From NCBI GenBank assembly GCA_965221195.1, contig OZ244864.1, positions 186,001 to 250,000 on the forward strand: a DNA stretch of 64,000 nt, in the 5' to 3' direction. A program made the translations under genes and the position numbers. The notes beneath the pieces were generated by a model. It was not told the DNA's origin and made no database searches. It saw nothing but the letters and a program-made list of their open reading frames with translations. The DNA comes from Poriferisodalis sp965221195. Its GTDB lineage: Bacteria; Actinomycetota; Acidimicrobiia; Acidimicrobiales; Poriferisodalaceae. Positions 52,966 through 60,890 of this stretch are shown here, in pieces. Position 1 is the first letter of the stretch; every line of letters begins with the position of its first letter.

Positions 52966-53041
52966 CGCCGAGCGACAACGGCAACAGCGCACCAGCGCGG
53001 TGGCTCGGACTGAACGCAACGGCCATAGGTAGTCTCCGGTC

Positions 53042-54562
53042 ATGGACGCGAGCGCCCCAGATGCGAGCACAAACACCAACACTGACACCAACGCTGCCAA
53101 CGGTTCTACGACGGACGTACCACGCAACGGCCTAGTAGCAGTAGTGAAGCGAGACTGCCCAACCTGCGAACTGATCGCTCCTGTACTGGCAGATATCGAA
53201 GCTCGCAGCTCGCTGACCGTGTTCACCCAAGATGATCCTGCTTTCCCTGCGTCGGTCGTGGCCAAGGTGCATGATGCCGACCTAGCGTTCTCCTGGCACC
53301 ACAACATCGAGACAGTGCCGACGCTCATGCGTTTTGCCGACGGTGACGAGGCCGGTCGCATCGTGGGTTGGTCTCAGTCGGAGTGGGAGTCGTTCACCGG
53401 CCTCAACAAACTCGGCAGCGGCCTGCCGTCACATCGGCCGGGATGCGGATCACTTTGCGTTGACCCATCGCTGGCCGACATGCTTGCGACGCGGTTCGGC
53501 GGCGACGGCCTGACCGCTCGGAGAATCGAATTCGGCTCACTAGAAGACCCCCAAGAAGCCATGCACGACCGGGGCTGGTCGGACGGCCTTCCGCTTGTAG
53601 CACCGACCGCGGAACGAGTCCGGGCGATACTGGCCGCAACGACACACCACCCCGAAGAAGTGGTGGCCAATGTCGCGCCGGACCTGGCCGACTGCACAGT
53701 GGAGAAAGCCGCCATCAACGCCGTGATGGCCGGCTGCCGGCCTGAGTACTTCCCAGTAGTGCTGGCTGCGCTGACCGCCGTCTGCAATGACACGTTCAAC
53801 ATGCACGGGATGCTGGCCACAACCATGCCGGTCGGGCCGGTGTTCATCGTAAACGGCCCAATCGCTGGCGAGATCGGCATGAACAACGGCATCAACGTGT
53901 TCGGGCAGGGCAACCGGGCCAACAGCACGATCGGTCGGGCAGTTCAGCTCATAGTGCGCAATGTCGGCGGTGGAAGGCCCGGCGGGGTAGACAGGGCCGC
54001 ACTGGGCCAGCCCGGCAAGGTGGGCTTCTGTTTCGCCGAAATCGAAAACGCCAACAGCGCCGCTGTCGGCTGGGTTCCGCTATGTACCGACTTCGGATTT
54101 GAGCCCGGCACCAACACGGTCACGGCGTTCGGGGGCGAAGCACCGCGCTCAGTAGTAGACCAACTCTCACGCGATCCCGAATCGCTGGCGCGCACGCTGG
54201 CAGCTGCGCTCAACGCTGTCCACCACCCGAAGCTGGTGCTGGGCTTCGATGCGATCTTGGCGGTAGCCCCCGACCACTCTCGCGTGTTCATCGACAGTGG
54301 TTGGACTCGTCAGCACACAGCTCAGCGCATCAACGAGCTGACAACCCGTCCGGGTGCCGAACTGGTGCGCGGCAGCGGCGGCATCGCAGAAGGCATACAC
54401 GATTCCTTGGCCTCAGCGGACCTGCCGAAGTTCCGCGAAGGCGGTCTGCATTTGGTGCATTGCGGCGGCGGAGCGGGACTGTTCTCAGCAGTCATCGGCG
54501 GCTGGGTGAACGGCGATGTCGGCACTCAACCGGTCTGCGTCGAGATCGATGCCTGGCGCTAG
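53042..54562 (+). CDS. Thioredoxin-domain protein associated with UGSC selenoproteins
   Basis: 506 residues. After a Thr/Asn-rich lead, residues about 30-115 are a thioredoxin fold with CPTC (VKRDCPTCELIAPVLADIEAR) and the cis-Pro-containing ETVPTLMRFADGDE. Then comes GCGSLC and a large domain (about 175-506) containing GWSDGLPLVAPTAERVRAIL, ANVAPDLADCTVEKAAINAVMAGCRPEYFPVVLAAL, NMHGMLATTMPVGPVFIVNGPIAGEIGMN and NVGGGRPGGVDRAALGQPGKVGFCFAE. As I recall, this large domain is a widespread uncharacterised family that recurs beside UGSC-motif proteins. The UGSC gene follows by 102 bases, so they probably form a redox pair. Function unknown. Confidence 0.8.
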   Translation: MDASAPDASTNTNTDTNAANGSTTDVPRNGLVAVVKRDCPTCELIAPVLADIEARSSLTVFTQDDPAFPASVVAKVHDADLAFSWHHNIETVPTLMRFADGDEAGRIVGWSQSEWESFTGLNKLGSGLPSHRPGCGSLCVDPSLADMLATRFGGDGLTARRIEFGSLEDPQEAMHDRGWSDGLPLVAPTAERVRAILAATTHHPEEVVANVAPDLADCTVEKAAINAVMAGCRPEYFPVVLAALTAVCNDTFNMHGMLATTMPVGPVFIVNGPIAGEIGMNNGINVFGQGNRANSTIGRAVQLIVRNVGGGRPGGVDRAALGQPGKVGFCFAEIENANSAAVGWVPLCTDFGFEPGTNTVTAFGGEAPRSVVDQLSRDPESLARTLAAALNAVHHPKLVLGFDAILAVAPDHSRVFIDSGWTRQHTAQRINELTTRPGAELVRGSGGIAEGIHDSLASADLPKFREGGLHLVHCGGGAGLFSAVIGGWVNGDVGTQPVCVEIDAWR

Positions 54563-54664
54563 CGCCAACACGCATCGCCTCGGCACCCCAACAGTGCTTG
54601 CGGCTACAGTCAAGCCATACTCGCCCACCGCATTCGCAGCTGGTTCGCAGCAGGGGAGAACCAC

Positions 54665-55183
54665 ATGAACGCCGTCGTGTTTGACCCAACAAATGAGGCT
54701 GCATCGGCACGCCGCGCGCGTGTGACCCGACCGGAGTCGCTAGATGGTCTGGTCGTTGGTTTGCTGGACATCAGCAAACCACGCGGCGACCATTTCTTGA
54801 ACCGGCTTGAGGAACGACTAACCGAGCGCGGCCTGCGCGTTGAGCGCTACTCCAAGCCCACGTTCACCAAGCCCGCACCGGTCGACTTACGGCACGAGAT
54901 TGCCACTAAGTGCGACGTAGTGATAGAAGCGCTCGCCGATTGAGGCAGCTGCACGTCATGCAGTGTGCATGACATCGCCGATCTGGAACGCCGTGGCATT
55001 CCGGCGGTCTTCGTTGCCACTGTGCAGTTCATAGACGGGGCCGAAGCACAGGGCAAAGCGCTGGGATTTGACCCCGCCGCTGTGTGGGTGGAGCATCCCA
55101 TCCAAGACCGCACCGACGACGAAATGGTCGCCATCGCAGACAAAGCTTTTGACGAGCTGATCGGGCACCTTGTGGCTGCTTGA
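54665..55183 (+). CDS. UGSC-motif selenoprotein (UGA read as Sec)
   Basis: 172 residues counting Sec. One frame runs from ATG 54665, with AGGGGAG upstream, to TGA 55181-55183, with a single in-frame UGA at 54941-54943. Across it the protein reads VVIEALAD-U93-GSCTSCSVHDIADLERRG, the UGSC motif that defines this (seleno)protein family. Cys is often found in place of Sec in relatives. A perfect 8-bp hairpin follows the UGA at SECIS distance. Both halves are needed for the family fold (LVVGLLDISKPRGD...; GIPAVFVATVQF...). It follows a thioredoxin-domain gene. Role unknown, probably redox. Ordinary gene calling would stop at 54943. Confidence 0.88.
54955..54973 (+). promoter_or_regulatory. Bacterial SECIS hairpin of the UGSC gene
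   Basis: GUCAUGCA-GUG-UGCAUGAC, a perfect 8-bp stem with a three-base loop; a seven-pair stem leaves the loop AGUGU. The loop begins at base +20 after the UGA, and the first or second loop base is G, as bacterial SECIS elements require. Confidence 0.78.
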
Positions 55184-55197
55184 GGTGGCTGCTTGAG
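55172..55197. repeat. 13-bp direct repeat at the UGSC stop
   Basis: GTGGCTGCTTGAG occurs at 55172 and 55185. The stop codon of the UGSC gene (55181-55183) lies in the first copy. The second abuts the mutY fragment. Confidence 0.9.
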
Positions 55198-55359
55198 CCA
55201 GCGCGCAGCAAAAGACTCGTAGTACCGCTGCACCCGATCCGCCTGAGTCTGCTGCAGCATGACCTCTGAGACCAGAACCAGCCACGGGTCGCAGGTGCGT
55301 CGCCACGGTAGATCGCGCCGCTGGGACGTTCCCCACTTGAGAAGCGCGCTCTGGCGCAC
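55198..55359 (-). pseudogene. mutY: N-terminal fragment of mutY (adenine glycosylase)
   Basis: About 54 codons on the minus strand read WGTSQRRDLPWRRTCDPW, then LVLVSEVMLQQTQADRV and RYYESFAARW. This is the clear N terminus of A/G-specific adenine DNA glycosylase, ending right after the conserved FAxRW. The reading frame then enters the antisense of the UGSC gene, and the rest of the roughly 290-residue enzyme, including the HhH and Fe-S loop, is missing. A full mutY may exist elsewhere. A TTG at 55357-55359 would be its start. Confidence 0.8.
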
Positions 55360-55391
55360 TGGGTCAACTTTTCTGGGTCAGCTGTCCCCGG

Positions 55392-55937
55392 TCAGCTTTT
55401 CCCGACGGCGGCCTCGTCACTGTAGGGAAAGCGTCGCTTGGGTGCGGCCTCCCGCTTCCAGATCATCACCTTGCGGCGGAAGAAACAGACTTCCTCGGAC
55501 CGCTGGTTGAACGCTCGGGTCTCCACCGTCACCACCCCTCGGTCGGGTCGCGAACCGGATTCCCGTTTGTCGATCACTTCGGTTACGGCATAGATCGTGT
55601 CGCCGTGGAAGGTCGGACGCGAATGCGTGAGCGTCTCAACTTCAAGGTTGGCAATGGCGGCACCGCTCACGTCGGGCACGCTCATTCCAAGCACTAGCGA
55701 GTACACGAGGTTGCCTACCACCACGTTGCGTCCATGTACGGTCTCGTGCTGGGCGAACCACTCGTTGGTATGCAGCGGGTGGTGGTTCATCGTGATCATG
55801 CAGAACAGGTGATCGTCCGCCTCAGTGATGGTCTTGCCCGGCCAGTGCCGGTACACATCGCCGATTTCAAAGTCTTCGAAATAGCGCCCGAACGGGCGGT
55901 CATGCGTGGTCACTTGTGCCTCCGTTGCGGGTGCCAA
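55392..55937 (-). CDS. MaoC-like dehydratase, possible mesaconyl-CoA hydratase
   Basis: 181 residues; an internal GTG gives MTTHDRPFGRYFEDFEIGDVYRHWPGKTITEADDHLF, a typical hot-dog-fold start. The hydratase pattern continues with MNHHPLHTNEWFAQH, VVGNLVYSLVLGMSVPDVSG and FHGDTIYAVTEV. It hydrates an enoyl-CoA. It is divergent from a long acyl-CoA dehydrogenase that resembles methylsuccinyl-CoA dehydrogenase, so a role as Mch in the ethylmalonyl-CoA route is a reasonable inference. Confidence 0.82.
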   Translation of the reverse strand: MAPATEAQVTTHDRPFGRYFEDFEIGDVYRHWPGKTITEADDHLFCMITMNHHPLHTNEWFAQHETVHGRNVVVGNLVYSLVLGMSVPDVSGAAIANLEVETLTHSRPTFHGDTIYAVTEVIDKRESGSRPDRGVVTVETRAFNQRSEEVCFFRRKVMIWKREAAPKRRFPYSDEAAVGKS

Positions 55938-56077
55938 CTCGGCTCATCGTACGGCGTGCCGGCAATGCGAACCTGTCTGGGCAACGCAACTGCACAGACC
56001 CCGCAACTACTCCGCAACTACACAGACCCCCGAGACCGCACATAGCCGTAGTCTGTGCGCCCATAGTCTGTGCGATT

Positions 56078-57655
56078 GTGACGACAGCCCCAGACATGAC
56101 AGCCGCTGCAAACGCACTCGCTGTCGGCAACGCCGCGGTTGATGTGGCCGCACAGCACGCAGTGGGTCTCAGCGACGATCACCAGTGCTTCCTATACGAC
56201 TTGGCGCACACTGCTTCTGCGATGCGGATCGGCGACTCGCTGCTGGGTTGGGGCGCGCTGGGCCACACGGAAGCTCGACTCGCGTGTGGCTTCATCGCTG
56301 ATGTGCTCGGAGAGTTCCATTCACGGCTGTTTGCGCGTGAGGCGCAGTGGGGGCTCACACCGGGGGTGCTAGACGGCACGCGCGACTTCGTGGCCACCTA
56401 TCGCGACCCCGCCTACGTCGCCGCCTTGGGCAACCTCGATGCCCCCACCCACCTAGATGAAGACTTTGAGCTAGTGGCGGAAACTTTCCGCCGCTTCGGC
56501 GAAGACAAGATCGCCCCCGTGGCCGAGCACATCCACCGCCGCGACACCGACATACCAGAAGACCTCATCGACGGATTGGCCGAGCTGGGCTGCTTCGGCC
56601 TCTCAGTCCCCGAGGAGTACGGCGGTTTTGCCTCGGGCGCCGAAAGCGACTACCTAGGCATGGTCATTGCAACCGAAGAACTTTCACGGGCATCACTGGG
56701 CGCGGGTGGTTCGCTCATCACCCGACCCGAGATCCTCACTCGGGCTTTGGAACGCGGTGGCACCGAGGAGCAGAAAAAGCACTGGTTGCCCCGCATTGCT
56801 ACCGGTGAGGTCATGGTGGCTGTCGCCGTCACCGAACCCGATTACGGCAGCGACGTAGCCAACTTGGCTGTATCGGCAACACCTGCTGAGGGCGGCTGGC
56901 TTATCTCGGGCACCAAGACGTGGTGTACGTTCGCTGGCCGGGCCGATGTGCTGATGCTGCTGGCCCGCACCGACTCAGACCGACGCAAGGCGCACCGGGG
57001 ACTCAGCCTGTTCATCGTTCCCAAACCTCGCGCCGGTGGACACTCTTTTCAGTTCACTGACGAGCGGGGCGGCACCATTGAGGGTCGGGCCATTGCCACG
57101 CTGGGTTATCGGGGAATGCACAGCTTCGAGATCGCTTTTGACGACTGGTTCGTACACGCAGAGAACCTCATCGGCGGCGATGACGGCATCGGCCAAGGCT
57201 TCTACCTGCAGATGGCCGGGTTTGAGAACGGACGGTTGCAGACCGCAGCCCGTGCCGTGGGGCTGATGCAGGCCGCCTACGACGAAGCGAGGTCCTACGC
57301 CGATGAGCGCAAAGTGTTCGGTCAGCCGATTGCGCAGTATCAGTTGACCCAAGCAAAGCTGGGGCGGATGGCTGCGATCATCGCTGCCGCTCGTCAGTAC
57401 AGCTATGAGGTGGCGCGCATGATGGCTCGGGGTGAGGGCACGCTCGAAGCCTCAATGATCAAGGCGTATGTCTGCAAGGCCGCGGAGTGGGTGACTCGCG
57501 AAGCTCAGCAGATCCACGGCGGCTTCGGCTTCGCCGAGGAGTACACAGTCAGCCGCCTATTCGTGGATGCCCGCGTGCTGTCGATCTTTGAGGGTGCCGA
57601 CGAGACACTCTGCTTGAAGGTCATCGCTCGTCGGCTACAGACACAGGGCACCTAA
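56078..57655 (+). CDS. Acyl-CoA dehydrogenase, possible (2S)-methylsuccinyl-CoA dehydrogenase
   Basis: 525 residues from GTG 56078 (ATG 56096 alternative). A 125-residue N-terminal extension (LSDDHQCFLYDLAHTASAMRIGDSLLGWG...) precedes a complete acyl-CoA dehydrogenase: FGLSVPEEYGG, AVTEPDYGSDVANLA, GTKTWCTFAGRADVLMLLART, KVFGQPIAQYQLTQ, QIHGGFGFAEEYTVSRLFVDARVLSIFEG. Mcd proteins have such an extension. The divergent MaoC gene supports this. The stop TAA lies in the first unit of the 30-bp hairpin array. Confidence 0.88.
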   Translation: MTTAPDMTAAANALAVGNAAVDVAAQHAVGLSDDHQCFLYDLAHTASAMRIGDSLLGWGALGHTEARLACGFIADVLGEFHSRLFAREAQWGLTPGVLDGTRDFVATYRDPAYVAALGNLDAPTHLDEDFELVAETFRRFGEDKIAPVAEHIHRRDTDIPEDLIDGLAELGCFGLSVPEEYGGFASGAESDYLGMVIATEELSRASLGAGGSLITRPEILTRALERGGTEEQKKHWLPRIATGEVMVAVAVTEPDYGSDVANLAVSATPAEGGWLISGTKTWCTFAGRADVLMLLARTDSDRRKAHRGLSLFIVPKPRAGGHSFQFTDERGGTIEGRAIATLGYRGMHSFEIAFDDWFVHAENLIGGDDGIGQGFYLQMAGFENGRLQTAARAVGLMQAAYDEARSYADERKVFGQPIAQYQLTQAKLGRMAAIIAAARQYSYEVARMMARGEGTLEASMIKAYVCKAAEWVTREAQQIHGGFGFAEEYTVSRLFVDARVLSIFEGADETLCLKVIARRLQTQGT

Positions 57656-57815
57656 AAGGTGCCCCCAAAAACACAGGGCACCTAAAAGGTGCCCCCAAAA
57701 ACACAGGGCACCTAAAAGGTGCCCCCAAAAACACAGGGCACCTAAAAGGTGCCCCCAAAAACACAGGGCACCTAAAAGGTGCCCCCAAAAACACAGCGCA
57801 CCTAAAAGGTGCCCC
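57641..57815. repeat. 30-bp tandem hairpin array, six copies
   Basis: Six units at a 30-bp period (CCTAAAAGGT cores at 57651, 57681, 57711, 57741, 57771, 57801). Each unit has the inverted repeat GGGCACCT-AA-AGGTGCCC followed by CCAAAAA; the last has one base change in the left arm. The first unit contains the acyl-CoA dehydrogenase stop. Each copy could form a terminator-like stem, though the following run is A-rich on the plus strand, giving a U tract only for minus-strand transcripts. The minus-strand open frames here are repeat artefacts. Confidence 0.95.
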
Positions 57816-57883
57816 AGCCCGAGCGTGTTGACCTGATCGCTTTGGCAGCGAACGTGGGTGGCGGCGCAAGATAGCTTCGGCGC

Positions 57884-58687
57884 GTGCATCCAATTGAGCA
57901 CTTGCGCTACGTGGCGCGTGCGGGCGACCTCTCCCAAGATGTGCTGGTACGCGAAACCGCCTCGGCACTTGCGGCTTTGGCCTCGGACCCACTGGAACTG
58001 GTCACGGTGTGCCGCCGCATGCTTGATCGCTACCCGGTAGCCGGTGCGCTGTGGTCGATGACCGCACGGGTATGCGCCTCGGCGCAGCCGTTGAGGGCAG
58101 CAGAGGAATTCATCACTGAGATGAGCGCCGACGGCACTGCCGACCATGCTGCGGGAACACTGGCAACCGACGCGACGGTGTGCCTGTTGGGTTGGCCCGA
58201 CTTAGCGGCCGACGGCCTTGCACAACGCGCCGATGTCAAAGTGCGCATCATCGATGCCTACGGCGAAGGTGTCGGCTTGTCCCGTCGGCTCGCTGACAAC
58301 GGCTGCGAGGTGACCGACGTGCCGCTCGTTGGCTTGGCGGCTGCGTGCGCGAGCGCCGACGTGATCTTGGTGGAAGCTGCGGCTGCTGGTCCTGGGGCCG
58401 TAGTCGCAGCCAGCGGTTCGCACGCCGCCGCTGCCGTCGGCTACGTGTCTGGCGTTGAGGTGTGGTGCGTTGTTGGATGGGGCCGAGCGCTGCCCGAGCA
58501 GTTCTTTGCGGCTGCGTCTGCGACGATTGTTAACGACCCTGTTAACGATCCGTGGGAGTGCGACGAGGAGGTCGTGCCGATCGGATTGTTCAGCCGCATA
58601 GTCGGACCCGGCGGTGTCGAACCTGCAGCCGACTGGCAGCGTGCCGACTGCCCATTCGCAGCGGAGTTGCTGCGCCCTCCGATTTGA
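57884..58687 (+). CDS. eIF-2B/MtnA-like (ISOCOT fold) protein
   Basis: 267 residues from GTG 57884. The N terminus is helical. The Rossmann-like C-terminal half VKVRIIDAYGEGVGLSRRLADNGCEVTDVP, SADVILVEAAAAGPGAVVAASGSHAAAAVGYVSGVEVWCVVGWGR follows the pattern of eIF-2B/ribose-1-phosphate isomerase-type proteins, but the catalytic Cys-Asp pair of MtnA is not evident. The role is unknown. It may be co-transcribed with the next small thioredoxin-fold gene. Confidence 0.65.
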   Translation: MHPIEHLRYVARAGDLSQDVLVRETASALAALASDPLELVTVCRRMLDRYPVAGALWSMTARVCASAQPLRAAEEFITEMSADGTADHAAGTLATDATVCLLGWPDLAADGLAQRADVKVRIIDAYGEGVGLSRRLADNGCEVTDVPLVGLAAACASADVILVEAAAAGPGAVVAASGSHAAAAVGYVSGVEVWCVVGWGRALPEQFFAAASATIVNDPVNDPWECDEEVVPIGLFSRIVGPGGVEPAADWQRADCPFAAELLRPPI

Positions 58688-58794
58688 AACGCCCGTATCG
58701 GCACGCCCGGCCACACACTAGGTTGAGCCGACACTGGGCTAAGCCAACACAGCGAGCCGTGGCCGCGACCTTGCGGAGCGCTAGTTTGCCTGCC

Positions 58795-59286
58795 GTGCTT
58801 GCTGTGCCTGCCTCTGACATCAAGCTCGAAACGATCACCGGCCACAGCCACACCTTGGCCGAGTGGCTCGTGATGTTCAACCTGCTGGCTGTAATCGTCG
58901 ACCCGTACACACGCCAGAGCGGCTGGATCCTGCCAACAGCGTCGCGGGTGCTTTTCCACTACGAGGAAGCCGACATCCGTTGCGCGTTCGTGGTGTGCAG
59001 CGATGCCGACGGCGCTCGCAGCTTTTTGGGTCCGTTCGCTGATGAGCACCTAGTGCTGTTGGATCCCGATCGGGAGTTCGTACGAGCGCTGGAACTACAA
59101 CAGCTCCCTGCTTTGGTGCATCTAGCTCAAGATGCAAGCGTGCTCGGCGCAGCGCAAGGCTGGAAGGCCCAAGAATGGCACGACGTGATCACAGGTGTTG
59201 AGGCGGTCATGGACTGGCGGATGCGACCAGTGATGCCAACAGTGGACGATCCAGGCAACTTTGAAGGCACCCCTGCCTTCGCCTGA
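58795..59286 (+). CDS. Thioredoxin-fold protein without CxxC
   Basis: 163 residues if started at GTG 58795; the start is uncertain (TTG 58771 is possible). The pattern AVIVDPYTRQSGWILPTASRVLFHYEEADIRCAFVVCSDADGARSFLGP, then LVLLDPDREFVRALELQQLPALVHL, matches a redoxin-like fold with the late cis-Pro but no CxxC at the active site; the C terminus has AAQGWKAQEWHDVI. I know of no assigned function. Confidence 0.6.
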   Translation: MLAVPASDIKLETITGHSHTLAEWLVMFNLLAVIVDPYTRQSGWILPTASRVLFHYEEADIRCAFVVCSDADGARSFLGPFADEHLVLLDPDREFVRALELQQLPALVHLAQDASVLGAAQGWKAQEWHDVITGVEAVMDWRMRPVMPTVDDPGNFEGTPAFA

Positions 59287-59355
59287 CACCGATACCGGTG
59301 GCCACACGAAGCAGCTCTGCTGAAAGGGACGAGGCAGGGACGGGCGGGAACGAAG

Positions 59356-59823
59356 TCAGAACGTCACGAAGCACCACTCATAGACGAGATCTGGGGCTTC
59401 GAGGGCTGTCACCGGAGACGCTCGTACAACAGCACAGATGCGGCCGCCGCGTAGACGGTCGATCGCTTGGCCTTCGCCGGGAGCGAACAGATACTCGCCG
59501 AGCTGAATGGTGCCCGCGTCTAGTTGACTGGCGGGAATCGGCACACCGTCGATGCTGAGTCTGGGCTCCCAGCCGGGTTCCACGCGCACCCCGACCGATG
59601 TTTGTCTGGGCACCCGCGCGTCCGGTGAGGGAACAACGGCCACCAGACCCACGGGGTAGCTCGACACTGGGTCGGCTCCGCGCGTCAACCAGACCACCAG
59701 CACCACAGCAGCGGCGGCCGCCAGCGCGCCAATAGTGACAACGGCAGACACGCCGCGTCGCAACGCCCACGGCAACTGGTGGTCGCCGCCGTCTCGTTGA
59801 CTGCCGATGCCGGCACTGTTCAT
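59356..59823 (-). CDS. Single-pass membrane protein of unknown function
   Basis: 155 residues. A cytoplasmic N terminus, a transmembrane helix (about 25-47, GVSAVVTIGALAAAAAVVLVVWLT) and an extracytoplasmic beta-rich domain with DARVPRQTSVGVRVEPGWEPRLSIDGVPIP and a pair of cysteines near the end (Cys133 and Cys150). The ATG overlaps the mnmA stop as ATGA, so it is the third gene of a desulfurase-mnmA operon. No family recognised. Confidence 0.65.
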   Translation of the reverse strand: MNSAGIGSQRDGGDHQLPWALRRGVSAVVTIGALAAAAAVVLVVWLTRGADPVSSYPVGLVAVVPSPDARVPRQTSVGVRVEPGWEPRLSIDGVPIPASQLDAGTIQLGEYLFAPGEGQAIDRLRGGRICAVVRASPVTALEAPDLVYEWCFVTF

Positions 59824-60890
59824 GTGAGATGCCCAGCGGCGGTAGCACCACCCAGCACTTCGTCGCCGTCGTAGAAAACAACCGCCTGGCCGGCTGCGAC
59901 TCTGCGTTGGGGTTCCGCCCAGCGCAGATGGCCGTCTGGGCCAAGAAATGCCGACCGCGCTGCGGCGTGCGCACTGGTCTGTGCTTGTACTTGGCCGACG
60001 ACGGCATCAGCAACCCAGCGGTGATCGGCCAGCTTGACACCAGGTGCCACCAAATCGGCACCGCTGCCGACGGTGACGCGGCGACGAGGAACATCCACCT
60101 CAACCGCATAGCGGCGCTGTGGCGCTCCACCCAGATCTAAGCCCTTTCGCTGACCGACCGTAACTAGCTCCACTGACGGCATCGTGCCAACGCGCCGACC
60201 GGCGGTGTCAACCAACTCGGCTGGATGCAACTCCATGCGCTCCGCTAGGAATCGCTCACGGCCCGCTGAGGCCGTGATGAAACAAACATCTTGGCTGTCG
60301 GGCTTGTGAGCAGTGCGCAAACCGAGTTCGGCGGCGAGCATGCGCAGCTCGTCCTTGCGGAACTCGCCAACAGGAAACCGCACATAGGCCAGATCTGCCG
60401 CAGACAGCATGTACAGCACATAGGACTGGTCTTTGGCACTGTCGGCACCTCGACGCAGACGGCAGTGGCCGTCTCGCTGGCTTATTCGGACATGATGGCC
60501 CGTCACCAACCGGTCGAAGCCCAAACGACGGGCACGATCCAGCAGTAGGTCGAACTTGATGTGCCGGTTGCAGTCGATGCATGGATTCGGCGTAGATCCT
60601 TGGATATGCGCGTCGATGTACGGGGCCACGACATCGCGCTCAAACTCGGCGGCGTAGTTGAACACAAAATGGTCAATGCCCAGCTGCTGGCATACCCGGC
60701 GAGCATCATCGACATCAGAGACAGCACAGCAGCCTTGGTCTTGTGGACCGCCCCACAGCTTCAAGGTCACGCCAACAACGTCGTGACCTTCGCGCTGGCA
60801 CAGCGCAGCAGCAGCCGAACTGTCAACGCCACCGGACATTGCAACGAGGACTCTGCGCTTCGCGGACGACCCAAGCGGGGGTGTACTCAT
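59820..60890 (-). CDS. mnmA: tRNA 2-thiouridylase MnmA
   Basis: 356 residues. The PP-loop MSGGVDSSAAAALC (about 18-31), the catalytic cysteines NPCIDCNRHIKF and DSQDVCFI, and the FPVGEFRKDELRMLA and GQRKGLDLGG segments identify MnmA, which thiolates U34 of tRNA(Glu/Gln/Lys). It is upstream-coupled to a cysteine desulfurase by ATGA, the sulfur donor. The length is normal. Confidence 0.96.
   Translation of the reverse strand: MSTPPLGSSAKRRVLVAMSGGVDSSAAAALCQREGHDVVGVTLKLWGGPQDQGCCAVSDVDDARRVCQQLGIDHFVFNYAAEFERDVVAPYIDAHIQGSTPNPCIDCNRHIKFDLLLDRARRLGFDRLVTGHHVRISQRDGHCRLRRGADSAKDQSYVLYMLSAADLAYVRFPVGEFRKDELRMLAAELGLRTAHKPDSQDVCFITASAGRERFLAERMELHPAELVDTAGRRVGTMPSVELVTVGQRKGLDLGGAPQRRYAVEVDVPRRRVTVGSGADLVAPGVKLADHRWVADAVVGQVQAQTSAHAAARSAFLGPDGHLRWAEPQRRVAAGQAVVFYDGDEVLGGATAAGHLT

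Noticed and set aside
54665..55183. Two separate small genes at 54665-54943 and 54965-55183
   Set aside because: Same frame, UGSC motif across the UGA, and a hairpin at SECIS distance.
57641..57815. Possible CRISPR array from the palindromic 30-bp units
   Set aside because: No variable spacers; repeats are contiguous.
57621..58147. Long minus-strand frames with repeated GHLLGALCFW units
   Set aside because: They are the antisense of the 30-bp hairpin array and the following plus-strand gene; period 30 keeps any frame open.
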